Source of the DNA: Candidatus Mediterraneibacter quadrami
Lineage (GTDB): Bacteria; Bacillota; Clostridia; Lachnospirales; Lachnospiraceae
Reading direction: 5' to 3'
Assembly (NCBI GenBank): GCA_019120575.1
Contig: DWUU01000015.1
Span: 31,844-95,843, forward strand
Length of the DNA: 64,000 nt
Shown: piece by piece, positions 26,786-35,061 of the stretch
Layout: every line of letters starts with the position of its first letter
Position numbering within the stretch: the first letter of the stretch is position 1
Position numbers and translations under genes: made by a program
The notes under the pieces: model-generated
The model's input: the letters and a program-made list of their open reading frames with translations, nothing else
Database searches by the model: none
Told to the model about the DNA's origin: nothing

Positions 26786-28084
26786 ATGAGACTTACATTT
26801 ACAGAACTTCTCTGGCTCTTTCTCATTTATTCTTTCTTTGGCTGGGTGATCGAGGCCATGGTCGGTTCGATCAAAAACCGGCGTTTCACCAACCGGGGAT
26901 TTTCCACCGGACCGTTCTGCCCGGTCTACGGAATCGCCGCAGTTATTATGCAGATCACGCTTTCCGATCTGACCGATGATCCGGTCTTTCTGCTGATCGG
27001 CTGCGGGATAGAGGCGACCGTCACCGAATGGTACACCGGCAAGATCCTGGAGCGCCTGAACCGGCATAAATGGTGGGATTATTCTCATAAAAAATGGAAT
27101 TTTGACGGATACATCTGCCTTCAGTACACCCTGCTGTGGGCGATCCTCGGCGCCGCCACCGTCCGGTACGGCAACACATTTTTCCTGTTTCTCTATGAGT
27201 TCATCCCGGAACCGGTGCCGGCCGTCATCGTATGGATCCTTACCGCATTTCTCGTGATCGACTCTGTGGTCTCCCTGGCCGCGCTTCTGCATCTGCACCG
27301 CGCAAAAACCGGGAAACAGAAAAGTCACGGGAAGCTGATCACCGCAGTATACCGGACCGCCCGACGGATCGTGGATTATGTGGGCCGGCGTATGACAAAG
27401 GCCTATCCCGCCATCGAAGAGGCATCCGAAGAAATCATAAAAGAGGGGAAATTCGCAGAAGGCTGCGGATTCTACAAACTGTTCTGGCTGTTCCTCATCG
27501 GCGCGCTTCTCGGAGACTTTACCGAGACCATCTTCTGCCGGATTACAGGCGGCGTGTGGATGAGCCGCAGCAGTCTCGTATGGGGGCCGTTCAGCATTGT
27601 ATGGGGCCTGGCCATCGCCCTGGCCACGACGCTCCTCTACAAAGACCGGGACAAGCCGGACCGGCACATTTTCTTTGTCGGGACTTTCCTCGGCGGCGCC
27701 TACGAATATGTGTGCAGCGTATTCACCGAACTCGTATTCGGGCAGGTCTTCTGGGATTACAGCCAGATCCCGTTCAACCTGGGCGGCAGGGTCAATCTTC
27801 TCTACTGCTTCTTCTGGGGGATCGCGGCAGTCGTGTGGATCAAACTGCTCTATCCGCGCTTTTCCGGCTGGATCGAACGCATCCCGAAGATCGCCGGATA
27901 TATCGCCACCTGGATCCTGGTCGTATTCATGGCCGCGGATATCATCGTCTCATCCGCGGCACTGGTGCGCTACGACCAGCGGGCAGGCGGCGAAGCGGCT
28001 GACCACGGCTGGGAACAGATCATCGATGAAAACTTTGACGACGGGAAAATGCAGCGGATCTACCCCAATGCAAAACAAAGATAA
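26786..28084 (+). CDS. Membrane protein with two CmpB-like (ABC transporter type IV) domains
   Basis: A 432-residue protein made of two related halves. Residues 1-165 (LLWLFLIYSFFGWVIEAM, GPFCPVYGIA, WWDYSHKKWNFDGYICLQYTLLW) and residues 230-400 (LFWLFLIGALLGDFTETI, WGPFSIVWG, FWDYSQIPFNLGGRVNLLYCFFW) both match the CmpB/DUF1113 membrane family, usually a single-domain protein. The halves are joined by a basic cytosolic loop (about 170-225). The function of the family is not known. The AGGAGG site is unusually far (16 bases) from the ATG, so translation may be weak or the spacing bridged. proB follows after 73 bp. Confidence 0.75.
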   Translation: MRLTFTELLWLFLIYSFFGWVIEAMVGSIKNRRFTNRGFSTGPFCPVYGIAAVIMQITLSDLTDDPVFLLIGCGIEATVTEWYTGKILERLNRHKWWDYSHKKWNFDGYICLQYTLLWAILGAATVRYGNTFFLFLYEFIPEPVPAVIVWILTAFLVIDSVVSLAALLHLHRAKTGKQKSHGKLITAVYRTARRIVDYVGRRMTKAYPAIEEASEEIIKEGKFAEGCGFYKLFWLFLIGALLGDFTETIFCRITGGVWMSRSSLVWGPFSIVWGLAIALATTLLYKDRDKPDRHIFFVGTFLGGAYEYVCSVFTELVFGQVFWDYSQIPFNLGGRVNLLYCFFWGIAAVVWIKLLYPRFSGWIERIPKIAGYIATWILVVFMAADIIVSSAALVRYDQRAGGEAADHGWEQIIDENFDDGKMQRIYPNAKQR

Positions 28085-28157
28085 AATATACTTTTGCAAT
28101 TTAAGACTCTGTGATATGATATCAGATGGAATGAATATGGAAAGGATAAATCGCATC

Positions 28158-28961
28158 ATGGCACTTTATAATAACAGAATCGTAGTAAAAGTCGGAACCT
28201 CCACGCTCACCAACGACTCAGGCAAGAGCGACCTTCGCGCCACGGACCGCCTGGTCTGCACACTGGCGGACATCCAGAACATGGGATACGAGGTGATCCT
28301 GGTCTCCTCCGGAGCCATTGCCGTAGGAAGAAATAAACTGAGCATGAAAGGGCGCCCGGACTACAACAGCATGCGTATGAAACAGGCCGCCGCCGCGGTC
28401 GGACAGTGCAGCCTCATGTACCTCTATGACAAGTTTTTCGGGGATTATGACAAGACGGTAGCCCAGATCCTACTCAATGCAGAGGACATCGAGCAGGAAG
28501 AAAAGAAGGAAAACCTGACCAACACGTTCGACGCCCTCCTGGAAATGGGTGTGATCCCCATCGTCAATGAAAATGACTCTGTCAGCTACACAGAGATTGA
28601 ATCCGAAGACCGGCTGTTCGGTGACAATGACATGCTCTCTTCCGTGGTAGCTGTACTCTGCCGTGCAAAACGGCTGGTTATTATGTCAGACATCGACGGA
28701 TTCTATGACAGCGACCCGAGGCTTCACCCGAACGCAAAACTGATCGAACAGATCGATACGATCGATGAGAAAGTCTATGCGCTGGCGGGCGGCGCCGGCT
28801 CCAGACGCGGCACCGGCGGCATGCGCACCAAACTGCAGGCCGCAGAACTTGCCACCTCCAACGGCATCGACACCATCGTCACCAACGGCAAACGCCCGGA
28901 AGCATTGTATGACATCGTCAAAGGCGGGAAGGCCGGCACATTGTTTACCGGAAATATCTGA
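28158..28961 (+). CDS. proB: Glutamate 5-kinase, PUA-less form
   Basis: A 267-residue amino acid kinase: RIVVKVGTSTLTND, VILVSSGAIAVGRNKL, PIVNENDSVS, DIDGFYDSDPR and the GTGGMRTKLQAAE motif. It phosphorylates glutamate at the start of proline synthesis. The protein ends after the kinase domain; the C-terminal PUA domain of E. coli ProB (367 residues) is missing, as in some other Firmicutes. proA, its usual neighbour, is not in the window. The ATG at 28158 follows AAAGGAT with a long spacing of about 10 bases. Confidence 0.93.
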   Translation: MALYNNRIVVKVGTSTLTNDSGKSDLRATDRLVCTLADIQNMGYEVILVSSGAIAVGRNKLSMKGRPDYNSMRMKQAAAAVGQCSLMYLYDKFFGDYDKTVAQILLNAEDIEQEEKKENLTNTFDALLEMGVIPIVNENDSVSYTEIESEDRLFGDNDMLSSVVAVLCRAKRLVIMSDIDGFYDSDPRLHPNAKLIEQIDTIDEKVYALAGGAGSRRGTGGMRTKLQAAELATSNGIDTIVTNGKRPEALYDIVKGGKAGTLFTGNI

Positions 28962-29310
28962 TCTCCATGATCTGACTTTTCGGCTTAATTTTACAATTCT
29001 ACTTTTCAAGCCGAACATTTTGCTAAACTGTTCGACTCACATGAATATTCCTGAATTTCAGGCCGAACAATTTGACCTGTTTGTTCAGCTTGATTTGATG
29101 TTTTTGTTTTTCAGGCCGAACAAGAGTGCTAAAATGTTCGGCTTATTTTAATATTTCTTTTAATATAAGCCGAACCAACTGCGAGATTGGTTCGGCTTAT
29201 ATTTACAATTATCCACTTCTGGCTGAATTATTATAATTCTCTGACCTGAACCCCTGCTATACTACATCAGGAATAACTTCTGGTGATAAAAATATCCTGA
29301 AAATTGCCGG
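28962..29310. repeat. Intergenic region with four related degenerate hairpins
   Basis: A gene-free stretch between the convergent stops of proB and carB. It contains four units of the form AAGCCGAACA-loop-TGTTCGGCTT at 29008-29037, 29061-29091, 29115-29142 and 29162-29203, about 50 bp apart. The last is a perfect 17-bp stem with an 8-base loop; the others have one or more mismatches. The sequence between units is AT-rich and unique. A further TCGGCTT half-site lies near 28980. This is either a tandemly amplified palindromic element or a set of protein-binding or terminator hairpins. Confidence 0.7.
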
Positions 29311-32300
29311 TTACACCGTCGCAATATCAATGAGCGTCAGCTTCCGGATATCTGTATTCTCAAGGCTGGTGATGAGCGCCTCAGCGGTATCGATGGCCGT
29401 GAGCACGTTCACGCCGGTCTCGATGGCATTTCTGCGGATAACAAATCCGTCTCTTGAGTGCTCCGCGCCCTGAGCCGGGATATCGATGACAAGGTCGATC
29501 TTGTGTCCCAGAATGAGGTCCAGAAGGTTGGGGGACTCCTGCTCGATCTTGCGCACCGGCGTCGCCTTCACGCCTGCCGCACGGAGAGCCTCCGCCGTTC
29601 CGGCCGTCGCAAAGATATGATAACCGATGGCTACGAACCGGCGTCCGATCTCAACCGCTTCCGGCTTGTCGTCATCGCGGATGGTCATGATCATATTTTT
29701 AAACTTCGGCAGCTTGATGCCTGCCCCGAGGAATGCTTTGTAAAGCGCCTCGTCGAAGGTCTTCGCGATGCCCAGGCACTCGCCGGTGGACTTCATCTCC
29801 GGTCCGAGGCTGATATCCGCGCCGCGGATCTTCTCGAAAGAGAATACAGGCATCTTGACCGCGACATAATCTGCCTCCGGCTGCAGTCCCGGTGTATATC
29901 CCAGTTCTCTGATCTTCTTCCCGATGATCACCTGGGTCGCCAGCGGAACGATCGGGATGCCCGTCACCTTGCTGATATACGGAACGGTACGGCTGGACCT
30001 CGGGTTTACCTCGATCACATACACGTCGTCCTCTCCGCAGACGATGAACTGGATGTTGATCATACCGATGACATGAAGGGATTTAGCCAGTCTTCTCGTG
30101 TACTCGGCGATCTTCGCCTTCGCCCCTTCCGTCAGGCTCTGCGCCGGATAAACAGAGATACTGTCTCCGGAGTGGATGCCCGCACGCTCGATATGCTCCA
30201 TGATGCCCGGGATCAGGATGTCTGTACCGTCGCATACCGCGTCGACCTCGATCTCCTTACCCTGCAGGTACTTGTCTACCAGGATCGGATGATCCTGCGC
30301 GATCCGGTTGATGATGCCGATGAACTGGTCGATATCATTGTCATTGATGGCGATCTGCATGCCCTGGCCGCCCAGCACGTAGGACGGACGCACAAGCACC
30401 GGATAGCCCAGACGGTTCGCCACTTCTTTGGCTTCCTCCGCGGTGAATACGGTGCCGCCTGTCGGACGCGGGATCTCGCACTCTTCCAGGATCTCGTCGA
30501 AGAGCTCCCTGTCCTCCGCCTTGTCCACGTTCTCCGCGGATGTACCGAGGATCGGCACGCCCATCTTCATCAGGGCTTCCGTCAGCTTGATGGCCGTCTG
30601 TCCGCCGAACTGCACTACCGCGCCGTCCGGTTTCTCAATGTCCACGATGCTCTCCACATCTTCCGGTGTGAGGGGCTCGAAATACAGCTTGTCCGCGATA
30701 TCAAAGTCCGTACTTACGGTTTCCGGGTTATTGTTGACGATGATCGTCTCGTACCCTTCTTTCGCAAATGCCCATGTACAATGTACGGAACAGAAGTCGA
30801 ACTCGATACCCTGACCGATGCGGATCGGGCCGGAACCGAGGACAAGGACTTTCTTCTTGCCTGTGGTCTCCTCCACTTCGTTCTCGCTGCCGTATACGGA
30901 ATAATAGTAAGGCGTCTCCGCCGCGAACTCAGCCGCACATGTATCCACGATCTTGTATGCAGCCACAATGCCGTTCGCGTGGCGCATGTCATGGATCTCG
31001 CGCTCGCTCTTTCCGGTCAGGCGGGCGATCACATTGTCCGGGAACTCGATCCGCTTCGCCTCTCTTAAGAGATCCACGGTCAGCTCCTGCGTCTTCAGCG
31101 CGTTTTCCATCTCTACGATGATAGCAAATTTATCGATGAACCAGCGGTCCACTTTTGTAATATTGTAAATGGTATCGTAATCAATGCCTCTGCGGACCGC
31201 CTCGGCGATCTTCCACATCCGCATATCGTCCACAACCGCCAGCTGTTCCAGAAGCTCGTCTTCTGAAAGTCCCGTAAAGTCATAGGACATCAGGCTGTCC
31301 ACATGCTGCTCCAGGGAGCGGATGGCCTTCATGAGCGCGCCCTCGAAGTTATTGCAGATGCTCATAACCTCTCCGGTCGCCTTCATCTGCGTGGTCAGCG
31401 TCCTCTTGGCGCTGATGAATTTATCAAAGGGCAGACGCGGCAGCTTCACGACTACATAGTCCAGCATCGGCTCGAAGCTTGCGTACGTCTTCTGTGTGAT
31501 GGCGTTCTTGATCTCATCCAGCGTGTAGCCGAGGGCGATCTTCGCCGCCACCTTTGCGATTGGATATCCGGTCGCCTTGGAAGCCAGCGCGGAAGAACGG
31601 CTGACACGGGGGTTTACCTCGATGACACAGTACTCGAAAGAATCCGGATTCAGGGCGTACTGTACGTTGCATCCGCCGGTGATGTTCAGCTCGCTGATGA
31701 TATTGAGGGCGGATGTACGGAGCATCTGGTACTCCTTGTCGCCCAGCGTCTGGGACGGGGCCACAACGATGGAGTCCCCGGTATGGACGCCCACCGGGTC
31801 GATATTTTCCATATTGCAGACTGTGATACAGTTACCCGCGCTGTCCCGCATTACCTCGTACTCGATCTCTTTCCAGCCGGCGATGCAGCGCTCCACGAGC
31901 ACCTGACCCACACGGGAGAGACGGAGTCCGTTCTCCAGGATCTCCACCAGCTGATGGGAATCGTGGGCGATGCCGCCGCCGCTTCCGCCAAGCGTATAAG
32001 CCGGACGGAGCACCACCGGATAGCCGATCTTATTGGCGAATGCCAGACCGTCGTCCACATTTTCCACAACCAGGGAAGCCGCCACCGGCTCGCCGATCTT
32101 CTCCATGGTGGCCTTGAACTCCAGACGGTCCTCGGCCTTTTTGATTGTCTCGGACGTGGTTCCGATGAGGCGTACGCCGTGTTCTTTCAGGAATCCGGCC
32201 TCTTCGAGCTCCATGGCAAGATTCAGGCCCGCCTGGCCGCCCAGGGTCGGGAGCACACTGTCCGGACGTTCTTTCAGGATGAGTTGCTCAACCACTTCCA

Positions 32301-32511
32301 CGGTCAGCGGCTCGATGTACACACGGTCCGCGATATCTTTATCTGTCATAATGGTCGCCGGGTTGGAGTTTAAGAGGACGACTTCCAGCCCCTCCTCTTT
32401 CAGGGAACGGCAGGCCTGTGTACCCGCATAGTCAAACTCCGCCGCCTGTCCGATGACGATCGGACCGGAACCGATGACCAGTACTTTCTTGATGCTTAAA
32501 TCTCTAGGCAT
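29311..32511 (-). CDS. carB: Carbamoyl-phosphate synthase large subunit
   Basis: A 1066-residue protein with the expected internal duplication: two ATP-grasp synthetase units (first VLVIGSGPIVIGQAAEFDYAG; second VLVLGSGPIRIGQGIEFDFC) separated by an oligomerisation region, and a C-terminal MGS-like allosteric domain. It makes carbamoyl phosphate from bicarbonate, ammonia channelled from CarA, and two ATP, for both arginine and pyrimidine synthesis. Its ATG overlaps the carA stop (TAATG). The length is standard. Confidence 0.97.
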   Translation of the reverse strand: MPRDLSIKKVLVIGSGPIVIGQAAEFDYAGTQACRSLKEEGLEVVLLNSNPATIMTDKDIADRVYIEPLTVEVVEQLILKERPDSVLPTLGGQAGLNLAMELEEAGFLKEHGVRLIGTTSETIKKAEDRLEFKATMEKIGEPVAASLVVENVDDGLAFANKIGYPVVLRPAYTLGGSGGGIAHDSHQLVEILENGLRLSRVGQVLVERCIAGWKEIEYEVMRDSAGNCITVCNMENIDPVGVHTGDSIVVAPSQTLGDKEYQMLRTSALNIISELNITGGCNVQYALNPDSFEYCVIEVNPRVSRSSALASKATGYPIAKVAAKIALGYTLDEIKNAITQKTYASFEPMLDYVVVKLPRLPFDKFISAKRTLTTQMKATGEVMSICNNFEGALMKAIRSLEQHVDSLMSYDFTGLSEDELLEQLAVVDDMRMWKIAEAVRRGIDYDTIYNITKVDRWFIDKFAIIVEMENALKTQELTVDLLREAKRIEFPDNVIARLTGKSEREIHDMRHANGIVAAYKIVDTCAAEFAAETPYYYSVYGSENEVEETTGKKKVLVLGSGPIRIGQGIEFDFCSVHCTWAFAKEGYETIIVNNNPETVSTDFDIADKLYFEPLTPEDVESIVDIEKPDGAVVQFGGQTAIKLTEALMKMGVPILGTSAENVDKAEDRELFDEILEECEIPRPTGGTVFTAEEAKEVANRLGYPVLVRPSYVLGGQGMQIAINDNDIDQFIGIINRIAQDHPILVDKYLQGKEIEVDAVCDGTDILIPGIMEHIERAGIHSGDSISVYPAQSLTEGAKAKIAEYTRRLAKSLHVIGMINIQFIVCGEDDVYVIEVNPRSSRTVPYISKVTGIPIVPLATQVIIGKKIRELGYTPGLQPEADYVAVKMPVFSFEKIRGADISLGPEMKSTGECLGIAKTFDEALYKAFLGAGIKLPKFKNMIMTIRDDDKPEAVEIGRRFVAIGYHIFATAGTAEALRAAGVKATPVRKIEQESPNLLDLILGHKIDLVIDIPAQGAEHSRDGFVIRRNAIETGVNVLTAIDTAEALITSLENTDIRKLTLIDIATV

Positions 32512-33581
32512 TATTTCGCTCCTCCCATCATCTCAATAAATCTGTCGAACAGGTAACCGGAATCCTGCGGTCCGGGGCATGCCTCCGGGTGGAACTGCAC
32601 CGTAAAGATATTCTTTCCGATGTAGGCAAGACCCTCATTCGTCCCGTCGTTGACGTTTCTGAATGCCGGAACCGCCACATGCGGGTCAACGGAATCCTCA
32701 TCAACCACATATCCGTGGTTCTGGGAAGAGATGTACACTCTTCCGGTATCCAGGTCTTTGACCGGATGGTTGCCGCCGCGGTGTCCGTATTTCAGCTTGT
32801 GCGTGGACGCACCCGTAGCAAGCGCCATCAGCTGATGTCCGAGACAGATGGCAAAGATCGGGATCTCTGTATTGTACAGTTTTCTGATTTCTTCAATAAT
32901 AGATGTGCAGTCTGCCGGGTCTCCGGGGCCGTTTGACAACATGATGCCGTCGGGATCGGAAGAAATGATCTCCTCCGCAGTTGTGTGCGCCGGATAAACC
33001 GTCACTTCACAGCCGCGCTGATTCAGTGAATTCGCGATATTGTTCTTGGCGCCGAGGTCAAGAAGCGCCACCTTCGGTCCGTTGCCTTCAAGAACATATT
33101 TTTCAGAACAAGTAACTTTTGATACAACATCGCCTACCGTATAGGCCTTAAGCTTCGGCAGGATCTCATCCAGATCATAATTCTCATTCGTCGTGATCAT
33201 GCCGTTCATCGTACCCTTCTCCCTGAGGATCTTGGTAAGCGCGCGGGTGTCGATCCCCGCGATGCCCGGGATATCCTGTTTCTCAAGGAAATCCTGGATC
33301 GTGCCTTCGCACCGGAAGTTGCTGGGCATCCGTGACAACTCCCTTACAATATATCCGTCCGGCCATGCTTTCTTTGACTCCATGTCCGGTGTAATGCCGT
33401 AATTTCCGATCAGGGGATAAGTCATAACGACCGCCTGTCCGGCATAGGATGGGTCTGTGAGCACCTCGAGATAACCTGTCATAGACGTATTAAATACGAT
33501 CTCGCTTATACAGTCCCGCGTGGAACCAATGCTTGTTCCCGTAAATACGGTACCGTCTTCCAATATCAGAAACGCTTTCAT
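32511..33581 (-). CDS. carA: Carbamoyl-phosphate synthase small subunit
   Basis: A 356-residue glutamine amidotransferase subunit. The N-terminal CarA-specific domain is followed by a class I amidotransferase domain with the nucleophile cysteine in FAICLGHQLMA and His/Glu in VQFHPEA. It releases ammonia from glutamine for CarB, encoded immediately downstream with a one-base overlap. The transcript has a strong promoter and a structured leader (33622-33693). GGAAGGTG precedes the ATG. Confidence 0.97.
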   Translation of the reverse strand: MKAFLILEDGTVFTGTSIGSTRDCISEIVFNTSMTGYLEVLTDPSYAGQAVVMTYPLIGNYGITPDMESKKAWPDGYIVRELSRMPSNFRCEGTIQDFLEKQDIPGIAGIDTRALTKILREKGTMNGMITTNENYDLDEILPKLKAYTVGDVVSKVTCSEKYVLEGNGPKVALLDLGAKNNIANSLNQRGCEVTVYPAHTTAEEIISSDPDGIMLSNGPGDPADCTSIIEEIRKLYNTEIPIFAICLGHQLMALATGASTHKLKYGHRGGNHPVKDLDTGRVYISSQNHGYVVDEDSVDPHVAVPAFRNVNDGTNEGLAYIGKNIFTVQFHPEACPGPQDSGYLFDRFIEMMGGAK

Positions 33582-33621
33582 CTGTTCACCTTCCCTTTGT
33601 ATGATTCATTAGCAGCTGATC

Positions 33622-33693
33622 TGAGAACCGCCGTGCCGTTACATAGCAAAGGCACTCTTGGAGTCTTTTGATCCCAGAGCGCCCTCGTTCTCA
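33622..33693 (-). promoter_or_regulatory. Structured leader of carAB, possible cis-regulatory RNA
   Basis: The predicted 5' UTR (about 115 nt) contains an outer stem TGAGAAC (33693-33687) / GTTCTCA (33628-33622). Inside it GGCGCTC (33683-33677) can pair with GAGTGCC (33657-33651), but the same GTGCC can instead pair with GGCAC (33637-33633). Mutually exclusive stems are the hallmark of regulatory leaders. No U-tract terminator follows, so control would be translational or by protein binding. I cannot match it to a known riboswitch class or a convincing PyrR site. Confidence 0.45.
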
Positions 33694-33703
33694 AATTGTA
33701 AAG

Positions 33704-33732
33704 ATTATACTACAACTGAGCTTATAATTCAA
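33704..33732 (-). promoter_or_regulatory. carAB promoter
   Basis: On the minus strand TTGAAT (33727-33732) and TATAAT (33704-33709) are spaced by 17 bases. The predicted start point is near 33697, exactly where the folded leader begins. Confidence 0.7.
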
Positions 33733-33773
33733 CTGATAAATCTTTTGAAATATTCAGAAATACTTCTAAATAG

Positions 33774-35039
33774 TCACAACTGCTGCTGATAGTTCCAGAA
33801 AACAACCATTTTGCAATGCGCCGCATCCTCCATATATGTGTATTTTACCTGATCCATCCCGTACAGCTGCGCCACCGTCCGGGCCGCCTCCGGAAAAAGT
33901 TCATCCGTCAGACCGTCCCTGGCCTGCGCATAAATCTCTTCGGATGCAAATTTACATGTAAATGTATCATTCCCGGCGGCTATGCTCTCATTCATGGCAT
34001 TGAGAATGGTCTGCGGGTCATACGAATCAAAATAAGTTCCATCCATCCGGTAATAATTCAGATCATCCGATACACATGCAGGATAAGTGAAGTCATCAGC
34101 CGGCGTATGATCCTTTCGTATTTCCTGATCCGTGCAGCAGAGATAATCATAATAAATGATGTCTGAAGGAATATCTTCCCCGCTCTCCGCTCCCAGAAAA
34201 ACCGGATCCCCGAATGTTGCATCCACATGATAATACGCCCCGTCGCATTTAACGATATTCCAGGCATGGGCCTCCTGATTCTGCGCGGTCCCGACCACAT
34301 AAATGCATTCAATCCCGAGCCGTTCCAGCAGATACTGGACCGCACGGGAATATCCCGCACAGACGGAGCGCTTCCCGACAAGCGCGCTGTAGATATTCTG
34401 GTTATCCGGAGCATCCTCGTCATAATCCACCGTATTCACCAGATATTCAAATACAGCCCGTATCCGGTCATACTCTGACGCCTCTGAAGAGATATCCGAC
34501 AGACAGGCCTCAACCGAAGCGTCAATCTCCTTCTGACGGCTCTCCCGCTCTTCCTCAGAACAGACATATGCGGGATAAAACTCGGTATAATCACGGTATA
34601 CCGTCATCTGACAGCTCCCCAGGCACCAGAACAGTTCCGGCCGGTCATAAAGAACCGCCTCATAGATCTCTTCCGGCAGATCGTCCCGGCCCGCATCCAG
34701 CCGGATGGTCTCCTCCATCTCCCGGAGTCCGCACAGCATTTCCCGGTAGATGAGCCGGTCTTCTTCATCCAGCTGCTGATAGTAGAACCCTCCGGATACC
34801 TCAGTCTCCGGAACGGCCGTTTCCGGTTCGGCCGCTGTCTCTGTCTCCAGCACATGGACCGCCTTCTCCACATTTTCGTGAAAGGCCTCCGTCACTTCCC
34901 CGCCAAAGGTCTCCACCGCCCAGGGGATGCCTGCTGCCGCCCCCGCGCACAGGATCACCGCGGCGACCAGCGCAAAGGCGCAGCCGTTCTTTCTCCGTAT
35001 TCCCGTCTTTCTTCTTCGTCTTCTTCTATGTCCGGTCAT
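33774..35039 (-). CDS. Membrane-anchored transglutaminase-like protein
   Basis: A 421-residue protein. A very basic N-terminus (HRRRRRRKTGIRRK) and one membrane helix (about 19-36) anchor it. The extracellular part contains a transglutaminase-core domain with the triad Cys217 (KRSVCAGYSRAV), His248 (EAHAWNIV) and Asp263 (HVDATFGDP). Bacterial relatives act as peptidases or cross-linking enzymes at the surface; the substrate is unknown. It lies downstream of the SleC-like gene (22-bp gap) and is probably co-transcribed, which may hint at a spore-envelope role. Confidence 0.85.
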   Translation of the reverse strand: MTGHRRRRRRKTGIRRKNGCAFALVAAVILCAGAAAGIPWAVETFGGEVTEAFHENVEKAVHVLETETAAEPETAVPETEVSGGFYYQQLDEEDRLIYREMLCGLREMEETIRLDAGRDDLPEEIYEAVLYDRPELFWCLGSCQMTVYRDYTEFYPAYVCSEEERESRQKEIDASVEACLSDISSEASEYDRIRAVFEYLVNTVDYDEDAPDNQNIYSALVGKRSVCAGYSRAVQYLLERLGIECIYVVGTAQNQEAHAWNIVKCDGAYYHVDATFGDPVFLGAESGEDIPSDIIYYDYLCCTDQEIRKDHTPADDFTYPACVSDDLNYYRMDGTYFDSYDPQTILNAMNESIAAGNDTFTCKFASEEIYAQARDGLTDELFPEAARTVAQLYGMDQVKYTYMEDAAHCKMVVFWNYQQQL

Positions 35040-35061
35040 AAGCTTCCTTTCTTCTGTCTTT

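Noticed and set aside
26771..27667. Minus-strand frame opposite the CmpB-like gene
   Set aside because: Its composition is that of an antisense shadow; the plus-strand frame has clear membrane helices and family motifs.
29008..29203. Possible CRISPR array (regular repeats with about 50-bp period)
   Set aside because: The repeats are short palindromes that are not identical to each other, there are only four, spacers are AT-rich and irregular, and no cas genes are present.
29458..31068. 536-codon plus-strand frame opposite carB
   Set aside because: A shadow of the strongly biased codon use of carB; no domain or ribosome site.
33582..33697. T box or PyrR attenuator in the carA leader
   Set aside because: There is no AGGGTGGNACCGCG T-box sequence, no terminator with T run and only partial likeness to the PyrR loop; it is reported as an unknown leader instead.
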